A stretch of DNA of 32,140 nt from Acidobacteriota bacterium (GTDB lineage: Bacteria; Acidobacteriota; Thermoanaerobaculia; UBA5066; Gp7-AA6): positions 1 through 32,140 of the forward strand of contig JAIVJS010000077.1 in NCBI GenBank assembly GCA_020199905.1, in the 5' to 3' direction. Under the pieces are notes generated by a model, which was given only the letters and a program-made list of their open reading frames with translations, had not been told where the DNA came from and made no database searches. How positions within the stretch are numbered: position 1 is the stretch's first letter; every line of letters begins with the position of its first letter. The translations under genes were made by a program, and so were the position numbers. Below are positions 24,757 to 32,140 of this stretch, in pieces.

Positions 24757-25119
24757 GCTGCACGAGAAGGCTGGCCGTCACGATTCCTGATTTCTCAATG
24801 AGTGTCTGAGATTCGCTGGAGGAAAAGAATGGGTCTATCCCGGGATCATCGTTTGCCATCGTCGCGGAGCCCAACAGACGGGCATCTTGAGCCTCCTGCT
24901 CTCGTCTGAGCGATCCGGGGGGCAGATCGAGCGCGGGGTTCGACCGACGTCGGATCGTGGATTACCCTCGGCGTCCGACACCGTGCGCAGTGTGCTTCAT
25001 GAAAAAATCATTACGGTTGCTGTTTCCGCGCATATGAGCCCGCCGTAACATTGCTCTGAAGTCTTACGTGACTATCCCTGCAGTCCGCAAATGAAATCCG
25101 GAACTTCCAGGATGAGAAC
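24757..25119. other. Non-coding gap, 363 bp, lower GC
   Basis: Base composition is visibly less GC-rich than the flanking core genes. A GGAGG at 24818-24822 precedes an ATG at 24829 that opens a 26-codon frame ending at 24909, but its product resembles nothing I know and I do not call it. No RNA gene, repeat or hairpin stands out. The ribosome site of the DUF1801 gene (AGGA near 25110) lies at the right edge. Confidence 0.5.
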
Positions 25120-25539
25120 ATGAAGAAGTCGGGCGCGAGCGAAGGCCAGTCGGCATCGGAGCGCATCTCGAAAAAAATCGCCGAACTCGGAGACTGGCGC
25201 GGGGAAACCCTCAGCAGAATGCGCAAGCTCATCAAGGAAGCAGACCCGGACGTCGTCGAGGAGTGGAAGTGGATGGGCACTCCGATTTGGTCGCACAACG
25301 GCATCATCTGCACTGGCGAATCCTACAAAAATGTCGTGAAGCTTACCTTCTCCAGGGGCGCGTCTCTGAAGGATCCGGCCCGTCTGTTCAACTCGAGTCT
25401 CGACGGAAACGCACGCCGCGCTATCGACATCCACGAAGGAGAAGAAGTAGACGCATCCGCCTTCGAGGCGCTCGTTCGCCAGGCGGTCGCCCTCAACAGT
25501 TCTGGCAAGTCGAAACCGGAAAAGAAAGCGAAGTCCTAG
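25120..25539 (+). CDS. DUF1801 domain protein
   Basis: 139 aa, cytosolic, with no signal peptide. The DUF1801 (YdhG-like) fold is recognised by RISKKIAELGDWRGETLSRM, KLIKEADPDVVEEWKWMGTP, WSHNGIICTGESYKNVVKLT and LFNSSLDGNARRAIDIHEGE, with a Lys-rich tail. These small proteins are widespread, often on mobile or accessory DNA; their biochemical role is unclear. The ATG follows CCAGGATGAGAAC. It sits just outside a degraded tRNA-Gly fragment and has lower GC than neighbouring core genes, consistent with an accessory origin. Confidence 0.85.
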   Translation: MKKSGASEGQSASERISKKIAELGDWRGETLSRMRKLIKEADPDVVEEWKWMGTPIWSHNGIICTGESYKNVVKLTFSRGASLKDPARLFNSSLDGNARRAIDIHEGEEVDASAFEALVRQAVALNSSGKSKPEKKAKS

Positions 25540-25584
25540 GGAATTCCGCCCGTGAACAGGTCCGACACCCGCATGAAAACCGGG

Positions 25585-25635
25585 TGGAGCGGGCAACCGG
25601 CTTCGAACCGGCGACATCCAACCTGGGAAACTGAC
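25585..25635 (-). repeat. Degraded 3' fragment of tRNA-Gly (possible att remnant)
   Basis: These 51 bp match the 3' part of the intact tRNA-Gly (27002-27052) at 47 positions, from the CCA end through the T-arm to the start of the anticodon stem. The differences disturb the T-loop and anticodon stem, and the 5' part of a tRNA is absent, so it is not a functional tRNA. It is in the same orientation as the intact gene, 1.37 kb beyond that gene's 3' end, which is where an attachment-site duplicate of a tRNA-integrated element would lie. Confidence 0.75.
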
Positions 25636-25798
25636 AGGACTTGACAGCATTACTAGAAAACACGTTCGCGCGGCAACTTTTACTAATTCCGTTTCAGATG
25701 AGACCACGATGCGACTGCACGAAATGACGCGAATTGAACTCTAGTCAAGCTTAGCCGTCTGCCGGGTTCGGAGGCTCGGTTCCAAAAGTCGGCTCACG

Positions 25799-26063
25799 TC
25801 ATCGATAACGGCCGTCGATGCTGGGCTGGAGCAAGAGAGCGGCCTTGAACTCTCGAGAGCCCGCGGATAGTCCAGGAGGCCTTGTAGAGGTAGTACGCGC
25901 GCGCGATGTGGGTCTCTGCGAGGTCTGGCCCAGGAGCGACTAACCGACCCACTGCGTCCTTAGATCGGTCGACGTGCTCCCGCCTTCTGTCCCGCGCCCT
26001 GTATACCTCTCCCATCCCGCCCGCGCCGATCGACGCGAGGATCTCGTAAGGCCTGAGGCGAGT
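25799..26063 (-). pseudogene. Remnant of a Ser/Thr protein kinase with TPR tail
   Basis: The minus strand reads TRLRPYEILASIGAGGMGEV then YRARD, the beginning of a eukaryotic-type kinase with its Gly-rich loop, but the frame has a TGA just upstream and no start before GGMGEV. Soon after, the sequence becomes PDLAETHIARAYYLYK, then in another frame LDYPRALE, then in a third EFKAALLLQPSIDGRYR and a stop. That series matches TPR text normally found far downstream in kinase-TPR proteins. The whole catalytic core (HRD, DFG) is missing. I infer a large internal deletion plus two frameshifts. The TPR comparison rests on family memory. Confidence 0.7.
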
Positions 26064-26265
26064 TCATGCTGAGAGTGTCATTCGATTCTGGCCAGTGAAT
26101 TCTAAGCCGCCGCGACGGAATCGCCCGGTTGTCTCAGGCAACGCAAACCGACCAGCGAATCACGCGGACTCCGAACCCGCCGACTGCAGCGGACGCCCTT
26201 GCGTCAGGACCCTTGCGAAGCATGATGACGACGACAAAAACGAGGAGGACCGCGCGGCGCGCGTG

Positions 26266-26790
26266 TCACGGATACAGGCACGGCGTCCAGGAGTTGCCGG
26301 CGCCATAGACGAGTCGGTACGGCCCCAGGACTCGCGACAGCGAGGGCACCGTCACGGTCAGGGTCATCCGGTCCTCATCGATGGAGCCGTCGTACCGGGC
26401 CGCGTACTCGATTCTGCCTGGGTACGCGCCCATCAGCTGGACGAAGGTCCCGGGGAGCGCGAAGGCGCCGTTAGGAACCCATCGCGGAAGATCGCCGAAA
26501 GCACCGTAGCACCCGCCCGCGGGAAGGTTCGACGAAAAGACCTTCAACGTCGCGCCGCCCGGCTCGATCGTCAGACTGGCGCTCTCCGATCCCCACGTTC
26601 CGAGGCGCGCGGCGTCGACACCGCGCGGCGGAACGACGACGGTCGCGCGTCGCGCGCCGCGCGCCAGCAAGGCAGCGGCGGACGCAGAGTCGAGCGAAGG
26701 AGCGGGATTCGCGGGCGCCGTCGGAAGACGGTCGGAGCAACCGGTCATGGGGGTGACGGAAATCGCAAAAAGGCAGAGCGCCTTCCGCAT
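26266..26790 (-). CDS. Putative lipoprotein, unknown function
   Basis: 174 aa from the ATG at 26788-26790, which directly begins a lipoprotein signal (MRKALCLFAISVTPMTGC, lipid-accepting C18); a longer frame to 26829 would spoil this signal. The mature part reads as an all-beta domain with LGTWGSESASLTIEPGGATL, GGCYGAFGDL, GTFVQLMGAYPG, RMTLTVTVP and a C-terminal WTPCLYP. Two cysteines (in GGCYG and TPCLYP) could pair. I recall similar domains of unknown role in environmental lipoproteins but know no name. It lies between the tRNA-Gly gene and its degraded copy. Confidence 0.7.
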   Translation of the reverse strand: MRKALCLFAISVTPMTGCSDRLPTAPANPAPSLDSASAAALLARGARRATVVVPPRGVDAARLGTWGSESASLTIEPGGATLKVFSSNLPAGGCYGAFGDLPRWVPNGAFALPGTFVQLMGAYPGRIEYAARYDGSIDEDRMTLTVTVPSLSRVLGPYRLVYGAGNSWTPCLYP

Positions 26791-27001
26791 CGTGAGCCTC
26801 CCGTTGCCGGAGCGGACGAACGGCCCCAATCTATCCCGAAGTGAACGCAGTTTCTTGATGCAAAGGAGACTCGGCCACTCGCTGGCGCTGTTCGTCGTGG
26901 CGGGACAGGCGTCGGGCTCTCGCGCCGATGCCTCACCGGGATACCCGCTTTCCAGTCCCGCGGGCCAAATAGGAGGAGAGCCGGATTCAGGTGAAAGTTA
27001 C

Positions 27002-27078
<77 letters not shown>

Positions 27079-27088
27079 GCCGGGCGTG

Positions 27089-27118
27089 AATATAACTCGA
27101 AGCCTCCGCGCGCTTCAA
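27089..27118 (-). promoter_or_regulatory. Sigma-70 promoter of tRNA-Gly
   Basis: On the minus strand TTGAAG (27113-27118) and TATATT (27089-27094) are separated by 18 bp, and ten bases separate the -10 box from the mature tRNA 5' end. The match is four of six and five of six to consensus. Confidence 0.65.
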
Positions 27119-27204
27119 TCGAGCCAAACGTCTCGCGGCGCACGTCTTCGAACCGAAGCGGCGAGGCGAGACTCCACACCTCGAGGGGCCCTTTGCTCAG
27201 ACTC

Positions 27205-27233
27205 TGGACAGCGCGAAGGCCGCCGCGTAAAAT
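27205..27233 (+). promoter_or_regulatory. Sigma-70 promoter of the matrixin gene
   Basis: TGGACA (27205-27210) and TAAAAT (27228-27233) each match consensus at five of six bases and are spaced by exactly 17 bp. Transcription would begin near 27240, giving a leader of about 30 nt with GAGGA before the ATG at 27271. Confidence 0.65.
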
Positions 27234-27270
27234 CCGATTTCCACCCATCGACCGTATTTCCCGAGGAATC

Positions 27271-29898
27271 ATGCCCGTTCCCGCCTCTCGCCGCGCCCGG
27301 GTCCTCTCTTTCACGTTCCTCGCGATGCTGATCGCGGGGACCGCGACGCTTTACGGCGCGTCTTACCTCCCGCTTTCCGACGCGGAGCTTGCGCACAAAT
27401 CCCCGGTGATCGTGCGCGCCGAGGTGTTGTCCGCCCGCGTCGCGCACGCGCCGATCGGCGGCGCGGACGGCCTCTTCACCGTGACGTCGCTGCGAGTGCT
27501 CGAATCGCTGAAGGGATCGGACCTCTCCGCGGGCGACGTATTCCAGGTGACCCTTCCCGGCGGCGTCGATGCGGGAACGGCGCTCTGGATTCCCGGGACC
27601 CCCGAGCTTTCCCCGGGAGGCGAAGCCGTCCTCTTCCTCTCGCGCCGCGTCGCGGCGGGATCGCATTACGCGCTCACCGAGTTCGGGCTTTCGAAGTTCG
27701 ACCTCGTCCGCGATCGCGCGGGCCGCGCCTTCGCGGTGCGCCCCGTTTTTTCGGACGACGAGGACGACCGGGCCTCACGCCGGCGAATCGTCCTTCCCGC
27801 CTCCGCGGAGAGCTCCCCCGCCCGCTCGCTGAGGGACGGCGGCTCGTTCCTGGCGATGGTCCGTTCAGTCGCGGCGGGCGCGGCCGCGCCGGCGGTTCTG
27901 TATTCGTCTCCGGACGGCGAGCTGCGCGGTTCCGGATCTTCGCCGTCCGGCGTGTCGAAGACGCTGCTCTGGGTGAACATCGGCGGAGTGGAAGGCGGCG
28001 GAAGCCTCTTCCGCTGGTACTGGGACACGGGCCTTTCGCCGCAGGCGATCGTCTCGGCCAATGGCGTGCAGACGGGGCTCTCGGACGGATCCAACGGCGC
28101 TTCGGCCGTTCAGAACGGCGCGACCCAGTGGAGCGCGGTTCCGGGCTCGACCGTGCGCTACAGCTTCACCTCCGGATCCGCTCCCGTCGTCGTCAACCTG
28201 GACGTCACCAGCCAGTCCGGCGCCTGGAGCGACCCGCTGTCGTGCGGAAGCGGAGGGATCATCGGGTACGGCGGTCCCGGGACCGCGCGCTCCGCCCCCG
28301 CCTACCGGGGAGAGAGCGGATACTTCGCCGCGTCCTCCGGCAACGTCTGGATGCGAAAAGTCACGGGCGGCTGCTATTCCGCCGCGACCTTCAAGTCCGC
28401 CGTCCTCCATGAGCTCGGCCACACGCTCGGGCTCGGGCACTCGGACGACGGCCCGAGCCAACATTCCACGACCAGCCTCGCCGACCGCAACGCCGCGGTC
28501 ATGCATTCCGTGATCCCGTCCGCCCACCCGTCCTCTCCGCAGGCCGACGACGTCCAGGCGATCCAGTACTACTACGGGAGCGGCGGCGGAGCCCCGGGAC
28601 CGTCGGCGCCCTCCGCGTCGTTCTCTTTCTCGCCGGCCGCTCCCGGCGCGGGACAGGCCGTGGTCTTCGCCGACGCCACGACCGGCTCCCCGACGGCATG
28701 GAGCTGGAGCTTCGGCGACGGCTCCACGGCGGCGGCGCAGAATCCCAGCCACATCTTCGCGGCGGGCACCTTCATCGTGACGCTCACGGCGAGCAATGCC
28801 GGAGGAGCGAGCGTCGCGTCGCGCGCGGTCACGGTGGCTCCCGCCGCGCCGTCCCCTCAGCCGCTACGCGCCGAATTCGCGTTCGCGCCCGCGTCCCCCG
28901 CCGCCGGAGCTCCCGTGCAGTTCACTGAAGCGTCTTCCGGCGCGCCGACGTCCTGGGAGTGGTCCTTCGGCGACCCCGCGTCCGGAAACGCGAATTTCGC
29001 GGTGACGCGCAATCCGGCGCACACGTTCGCTACCGCGGGGACTTACACCGTCGGGCTGACGGTGCGCGACGCCGCGGGATCGAACACGGCTACCGCCGCC
29101 GTCGTGGTGACCGCGTGCGGAGGCGGGGGCGCCCTGTGCCTGAACGGCGGCCGATTCCGCGTTCAGGCTTCGTGGCGCGTGCCTTCCCAGGGCACGAGCG
29201 GGGCCGGAACACCCGTGTCGCTGACCGGAGACACGGGCTACTTCTGGTTCTTCACCAGCAACAACGTCGAGCTGATCGTGAAAGTCGTCGACGGCGGCGC
29301 GGTGAACGGGAAATTCTGGGTCTTCTCCGGCGCGCTCTCCGACGTGGAGTACACCGTCCAGGTGACCGATACGCGGACGGGCGCCGTCAGAACCTACACG
29401 AACCCTCAGGGGACGCTGGCGAGCTCCGCCGACACCTCGGCGTTCGCCCCGGCGGCCGCCGACGCCGGACCAGCCATTTCAGGGGACCCCGCGGCGTGGC
29501 TTCCCTCCGCCGACCGACTCCTCGACGCCGCGGGGCGGAGCGCGCCCGGAGCCGACGCCCCCTGCGTCGCCACGGCCGCCGTTCTCTGCCTCAATGGCGG
29601 ACGGTTCCGGGTGGACGTCGCCTGGCAGGTTCCGTCGCAGGGATCGAGCGGCGCCGGTTCCGCCGTCCCGCTGACCGCGGACACGGGATACTTCTGGTTC
29701 TTCTCCGCCAACAATGTGGAGCTCGTCGTCAAGGTCGTCGACGGGCGCGCCTTCAACGGACGGTTCTGGGTCTTCTCCGGCGCGCTCTCGGACGTCGCCT
29801 ACACCGTGACGGTGACCGACACGCAGACCGGAGCGTCCCGGGTGTACTCGAACCCGTTCGGCCGCCTCGCGAGCACTTCGGATCTCAGCGCTTTTTAG
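27271..29898 (+). CDS. Secreted matrixin-like metalloprotease with PKD domains and twin C-terminal modules
   Basis: 875 aa. The ATG at 27271 follows CCGAGGAATC and gives an immediate signal peptide (VLSFTFLAMLIAGTATLYGA); an in-frame start 78 bp upstream precedes the promoter -10 box and is rejected. Residues ~250-440 form a metzincin protease with HELGHTLGLGH at 380-390 (zinc ligands H380, H384, H390, catalytic E381) and a likely Met-turn in AVMHSV. Two PKD domains follow (about 446-525 and 533-614), each with a WSFGD core. Then come two copies of a ~103-residue module starting CLNGGRFRV (from about 622 and 773), roughly three-quarters identical. Probably secreted or surface-attached. Its stop overlaps that of the convergent CxxC gene. 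Confidence 0.9.
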   Translation: MPVPASRRARVLSFTFLAMLIAGTATLYGASYLPLSDAELAHKSPVIVRAEVLSARVAHAPIGGADGLFTVTSLRVLESLKGSDLSAGDVFQVTLPGGVDAGTALWIPGTPELSPGGEAVLFLSRRVAAGSHYALTEFGLSKFDLVRDRAGRAFAVRPVFSDDEDDRASRRRIVLPASAESSPARSLRDGGSFLAMVRSVAAGAAAPAVLYSSPDGELRGSGSSPSGVSKTLLWVNIGGVEGGGSLFRWYWDTGLSPQAIVSANGVQTGLSDGSNGASAVQNGATQWSAVPGSTVRYSFTSGSAPVVVNLDVTSQSGAWSDPLSCGSGGIIGYGGPGTARSAPAYRGESGYFAASSGNVWMRKVTGGCYSAATFKSAVLHELGHTLGLGHSDDGPSQHSTTSLADRNAAVMHSVIPSAHPSSPQADDVQAIQYYYGSGGGAPGPSAPSASFSFSPAAPGAGQAVVFADATTGSPTAWSWSFGDGSTAAAQNPSHIFAAGTFIVTLTASNAGGASVASRAVTVAPAAPSPQPLRAEFAFAPASPAAGAPVQFTEASSGAPTSWEWSFGDPASGNANFAVTRNPAHTFATAGTYTVGLTVRDAAGSNTATAAVVVTACGGGGALCLNGGRFRVQASWRVPSQGTSGAGTPVSLTGDTGYFWFFTSNNVELIVKVVDGGAVNGKFWVFSGALSDVEYTVQVTDTRTGAVRTYTNPQGTLASSADTSAFAPAAADAGPAISGDPAAWLPSADRLLDAAGRSAPGADAPCVATAAVLCLNGGRFRVDVAWQVPSQGSSGAGSAVPLTADTGYFWFFSANNVELVVKVVDGRAFNGRFWVFSGALSDVAYTVTVTDTQTGASRVYSNPFGRLASTSDLSAF

Positions 29899-30158
29899 GC
29901 GTCTCCCGAAGCGGCGCGGGCCGCGCGCCGGAGCCGGAGGCGAGTCGCGATGGGCGGAAGGCGCGTTTTCGCGAAGAGCCGTTCGCCGACGAAGAGGATC
30001 GGGATCGCATGCCCGAAGCGCGCCGCCAGATCCGGGTGCGAGTCGACGTCCAGGATCTCCCAGGAGTGGGCGATGCCCTCGAGCATCTCGTCCGTATCCC
30101 GGCGCAGCTCGTCGCAGAGGTGGCAACCGGGACGGGACAGCAGCCGCAGCCGCGTCAC
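29895..30158 (-). CDS. Small CxxC thioredoxin/glutaredoxin-fold protein
   Basis: 87 aa, starting at GTG (30156-30158), which overlaps the pgsA stop as GTGA; the longer frame upstream lies inside pgsA and is a shadow. A glutaredoxin-like (DUF836 type) pattern is seen: strand LRLLSRPGC, active-site C12-H-L-C15, a helix (DELRRDTDEML), WEILDVDSHPDLAARFG, the cis-proline region AIPILFV (P53), and a final GERLFAKTRL. Such proteins are thiol-disulfide oxidoreductases of unknown partner. Its stop (TAA) overlaps the matrixin stop on the opposite strand, so the two transcripts converge with no gap. Confidence 0.82.
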   Translation of the reverse strand: MTRLRLLSRPGCHLCDELRRDTDEMLEGIAHSWEILDVDSHPDLAARFGHAIPILFVGERLFAKTRLPPIATRLRLRRAARAASGDA

Positions 30159-30778
30159 GGGCGTCCGGTCGCCGCCGGCGTTTCGCGCGCGGAGCCGTCG
30201 GCGGCCGAGTGCCTCGCGACCTGGTAGATGTAGTCGAAGCCCGACAGGATCGTCACCGTCGCCGCCGCGCCGAACGCGATCAGCACCACCGCCTGGGGCC
30301 AATTCCAGAGGTTGGCGCAGAGGACGAAGAGAACGGTGATGATCAGCGTGACCGTCGTCACCTTTCCGAGCCACGTCGGCGGGAATCGCCGCTTGGACGA
30401 GGAGAGGATCAGAAGCAAGGCAACGGTCAGGAGAAGCACGTCGCGCGAGATCACGAGAAAGGCGAGCCAGACAGGAACCTTGACCACCGCCGGGAACGAC
30501 GGAATGGTCAGGAAGAGATAGGAGCTCATCAGAAGGAGCTTGTCGGCGATCGGGTCGAGATAGGCACCGAGCGCGGAGCGCATGTCGAAGCGGCGGGCGA
30601 GGTATCCGTCGATGCCGTCCGAGATGCCCGCGGCGATGAAGACGATCAGGGCGATTCCGAAGCGGCCCTGCGAGATCGCGTAGAGAAAGAAGGGCAGCGC
30701 CGCGAGCCGCAGCAGCGTGATGAAGTTCGGCAGCGTCCACGGCCCCCGGAGGAGCACGCCCCGCTGGGCGTCATTCAC
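30155..30778 (-). CDS. pgsA: CDP-alcohol phosphatidyltransferase, PgsA type
   Basis: Inner-membrane enzyme transferring a phosphatidyl group from CDP-diacylglycerol, most likely to glycerol-3-phosphate, the committed step to phosphatidylglycerol; 207 aa. The full motif D-x2-DG-x2-AR-x8-G-x3-D-x3-D is present at D54, D57-G58, A61-R62, G71, D75 and D79, followed by about five membrane segments. I chose GTG at 30776-30778 because it leads into GPWTLPNFITLLRLAALPFF, the usual beginning. The open frame upstream is a charged shadow within the TPR gene. It overlaps the TPR gene by 8 bp and the CxxC gene by 4 bp. PG made here would be the donor for Lgt. Confidence 0.88.
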   Translation of the reverse strand: MNDAQRGVLLRGPWTLPNFITLLRLAALPFFLYAISQGRFGIALIVFIAAGISDGIDGYLARRFDMRSALGAYLDPIADKLLLMSSYLFLTIPSFPAVVKVPVWLAFLVISRDVLLLTVALLLILSSSKRRFPPTWLGKVTTVTLIITVLFVLCANLWNWPQAVVLIAFGAAATVTILSGFDYIYQVARHSAADGSARETPAATGRP

Positions 30779-32111
30779 CGGACACGGCGGCGGGCGCGGC
30801 AAGGGCGCGGATCCGGTCGAGCGCGCGCGTGAAAGCGGGGCCTCCGGGAGGGCCGTTTCCTTCCTCCTTCCAGAAGCCGCAGGCCTCCGCGGCCCGGATC
30901 GCGTCGGTTGCGCTGCGCCCGCGGCCGCCCCCTTTTTCGAGACACGGCGCCTCCTCACCGGGCCGCACGATCGCGAGAAGGCGGAGCAGAAGCCGGGAGG
31001 CGGCCCCGAGAGTCAGCGTCGAGTCGGGACTGCTCCGATGCGTTTCGCGGTCGACCTCGAGGAGGCCCAGCGCCAGCGCGCGGGTGAAGGCGCGGCTGTC
31101 GCGCCGGGAAACGGCGTCGCTCGCGATGATCCCTGAGGCGACGCGCGCCTCGCGAACTTCAGGAAACATCCACCAGACGAGCGAGGCGGCCTTCGCGCGA
31201 CTCAGCCGCTCGGCGCGCGCCGCCTCGCGCTCAGTCGGAGGCCAGTTGGCGACGCGAAACAGCAGCCGGGCTTCGTCCGCGCGCGGCTTCAGCTTCGGAT
31301 CCGTCCGCGCGAGCCGATCGAACGCTCCGGCGGCCAGCGCGTAGTCCTCCTGTTCCATCGCCAGATCGCCGATGCGCTCCCCCACCGCGGCGTTCGCGGG
31401 GTCGAGGTCCCACGCCTCGCGATAACGCTGCAGGGATTTTTCCGTCTGCCCCGCGGAGTTCTCGATCTCCGCCGCGAGCACGCGGATCGGGACCGACTCC
31501 GGCGCCACGTCGATCGCGGCGGCGATCCGGTCGCGTGCCTCCGCCCACCGGTGCTCTTCCGCGGCCACCCGGGCCTGCGCCGCCAGAGCGTCCCGCGCCG
31601 ACAGGCGCAACTCCTCCGCGCGCGCCGCGAGGACGCCGCGTTTCGGACTGCGAGCAAGAGCGCGCACGTAGAGGCGGTATCCCTCGGCGGGCCGGCCGCC
31701 CCGGCCCCGGGCTTCGCCGCAGGCGACGAGAAGAGGAAGGGTGGGCTCGCCGGAGCTCAGCGTCTCGACGCACGCCGCATCCGCCGGCTCGAACCGGCCG
31801 AGCAGGACCTGCGCGGCGATCCATCCGATGTCGGCGGCGAGATGGGGCCCTCCCGCGCCGCGAACCTCTTCGAAGGCGCGGGACGCCGCCGGGGCGTCGC
31901 CGGACGAAAGCGCCTCCCACCCCCGCTCGACGCCCTCGGCGAACGGGCCGGAAAGCTCCTCGCGCGGATCGAGCGGAAAGGTGTCCCGGACGTGGACCTG
32001 ATGGGGCGTCGAGGCGCAGTGGAGGCTGACGGTCCCCATCAGGGCGAGGAGCGCCGCGCGGAGGGCGGGCAGCGATCGCGATCGAGCCGGCAGGCGGCGC
32101 GAAGAGCCCAT
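30771..32111 (-). CDS. Exported TPR-repeat protein
   Basis: 446 aa. The N-terminus is basic, then hydrophobic (LRAALLALMGTVSLHC), and resembles a lipoprotein signal, though His before the Cys is an unusual lipobox. Tetratricopeptide repeats can be read from about residue 58 to 290, for example GWEALSSGDAPAASRAFEEV, SLQRYREAWDLDPANAAVGE and DLAMEQEDYALAAGAFDRLA. The C-terminal third is helical without clear TPR periodicity. TPR proteins scaffold envelope assemblies; the partner is unknown. It is the first gene of an overlapping minus-strand set with pgsA and the CxxC gene. Its upstream control region lies beyond the window. Confidence 0.8.
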   Translation of the reverse strand: MGSSRRLPARSRSLPALRAALLALMGTVSLHCASTPHQVHVRDTFPLDPREELSGPFAEGVERGWEALSSGDAPAASRAFEEVRGAGGPHLAADIGWIAAQVLLGRFEPADAACVETLSSGEPTLPLLVACGEARGRGGRPAEGYRLYVRALARSPKRGVLAARAEELRLSARDALAAQARVAAEEHRWAEARDRIAAAIDVAPESVPIRVLAAEIENSAGQTEKSLQRYREAWDLDPANAAVGERIGDLAMEQEDYALAAGAFDRLARTDPKLKPRADEARLLFRVANWPPTEREAARAERLSRAKAASLVWWMFPEVREARVASGIIASDAVSRRDSRAFTRALALGLLEVDRETHRSSPDSTLTLGAASRLLLRLLAIVRPGEEAPCLEKGGGRGRSATDAIRAAEACGFWKEEGNGPPGGPAFTRALDRIRALAAPAAVSGE

Positions 32112-32140
32112 GTTGCGCGGGAGGGACGGCGAGTGGCGGG

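Noticed and set aside
24829..24909. 26-codon frame behind GGAGG
   Set aside because: A good ribosome site, but the product is very short and unlike anything I know; chance cannot be excluded.
25263..25634. Frame ending in RATGFEPATSNLGN as a protein
   Set aside because: The ending is the translation of the antisense of a tRNA-Gly fragment; this peptide is a known type of spurious annotation. A sister case ends at 27052 over the intact tRNA.

Overview
The window is a dense piece of a high-GC (roughly two-thirds G+C by eye) Gram-negative-type bacterial chromosome. The mix of genes suggests an Acidobacteriota-like organism, perhaps class Thermoanaerobaculia. It includes a bactofilin, a large Asp-box (sortilin-like) secreted propeller, a matrixin protease with PKD domains and twin CLNGGRFRV modules, a DUF6600 protein, and a eukaryotic-type kinase remnant carrying a TPR tail. 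This placement is inferred from family memory; no rRNA or phylogenetic marker was tested.

Layout. 1-2085 (minus): cysS and def, with a 130-bp inverted heptad-repeat element just after the cysS stop. 2299-4692 (plus): a secreted FecR/DUF6600 protein with a possible sigma-54 promoter and a perfect intrinsic terminator. 4772-8339 (plus): a methyltransferase broken by several frameshifts, then a tightly overlapping chain: small membrane protein, thiE-like gene, a repeat-encoded 24-residue mini-ORF, MscS channel with cyclic-nucleotide domain, acpS. 8450-13778 (plus): ileS-lspA-lgt-rluD, linked by overlapping or nearly touching starts and stops; this joins isoleucine charging to lipoprotein maturation. 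13786-22310 (minus): Asp-box propeller, alanine dehydrogenase, aldehyde dehydrogenase, bactofilin and a secreted 5'-nucleotidase-like phosphoesterase. 22496-24756 (plus): a compact SET-domain protein and an O-antigen-ligase-like membrane protein.

24757-27001 looks accessory. It has visibly lower GC, long non-coding stretches, a DUF1801 gene, a decayed kinase and an orphan lipoprotein. Part of it lies between an intact tRNA-Gly(CCC) and a degraded 51-bp copy of that tRNA's 3' part, in the direct-repeat arrangement left by tRNA-targeted integration. 27205-29898 is the matrixin gene with a good sigma-70 promoter. 29895-32111 (minus) is an overlapping set: TPR protein, pgsA, and a small CxxC thioredoxin-fold protein.

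The most unusual structure not explained by genes is a family of 7-bp tandem arrays (consensus AGYTNTC on one strand) at seven places. Two pairs form inverted elements of about 130 bp that abut stop codons, and one array sits inside the rluD reading frame. A second is the 18-bp, frame-neutral tandem repeat that joins thiE to the MscS gene through ATGA overlaps at both ends. Two genes (rluD and the bactofilin) appear to start at CTG behind strong Shine-Dalgarno sequences. I see no CRISPR array, intact transposase, integrase, phage or defence operon.
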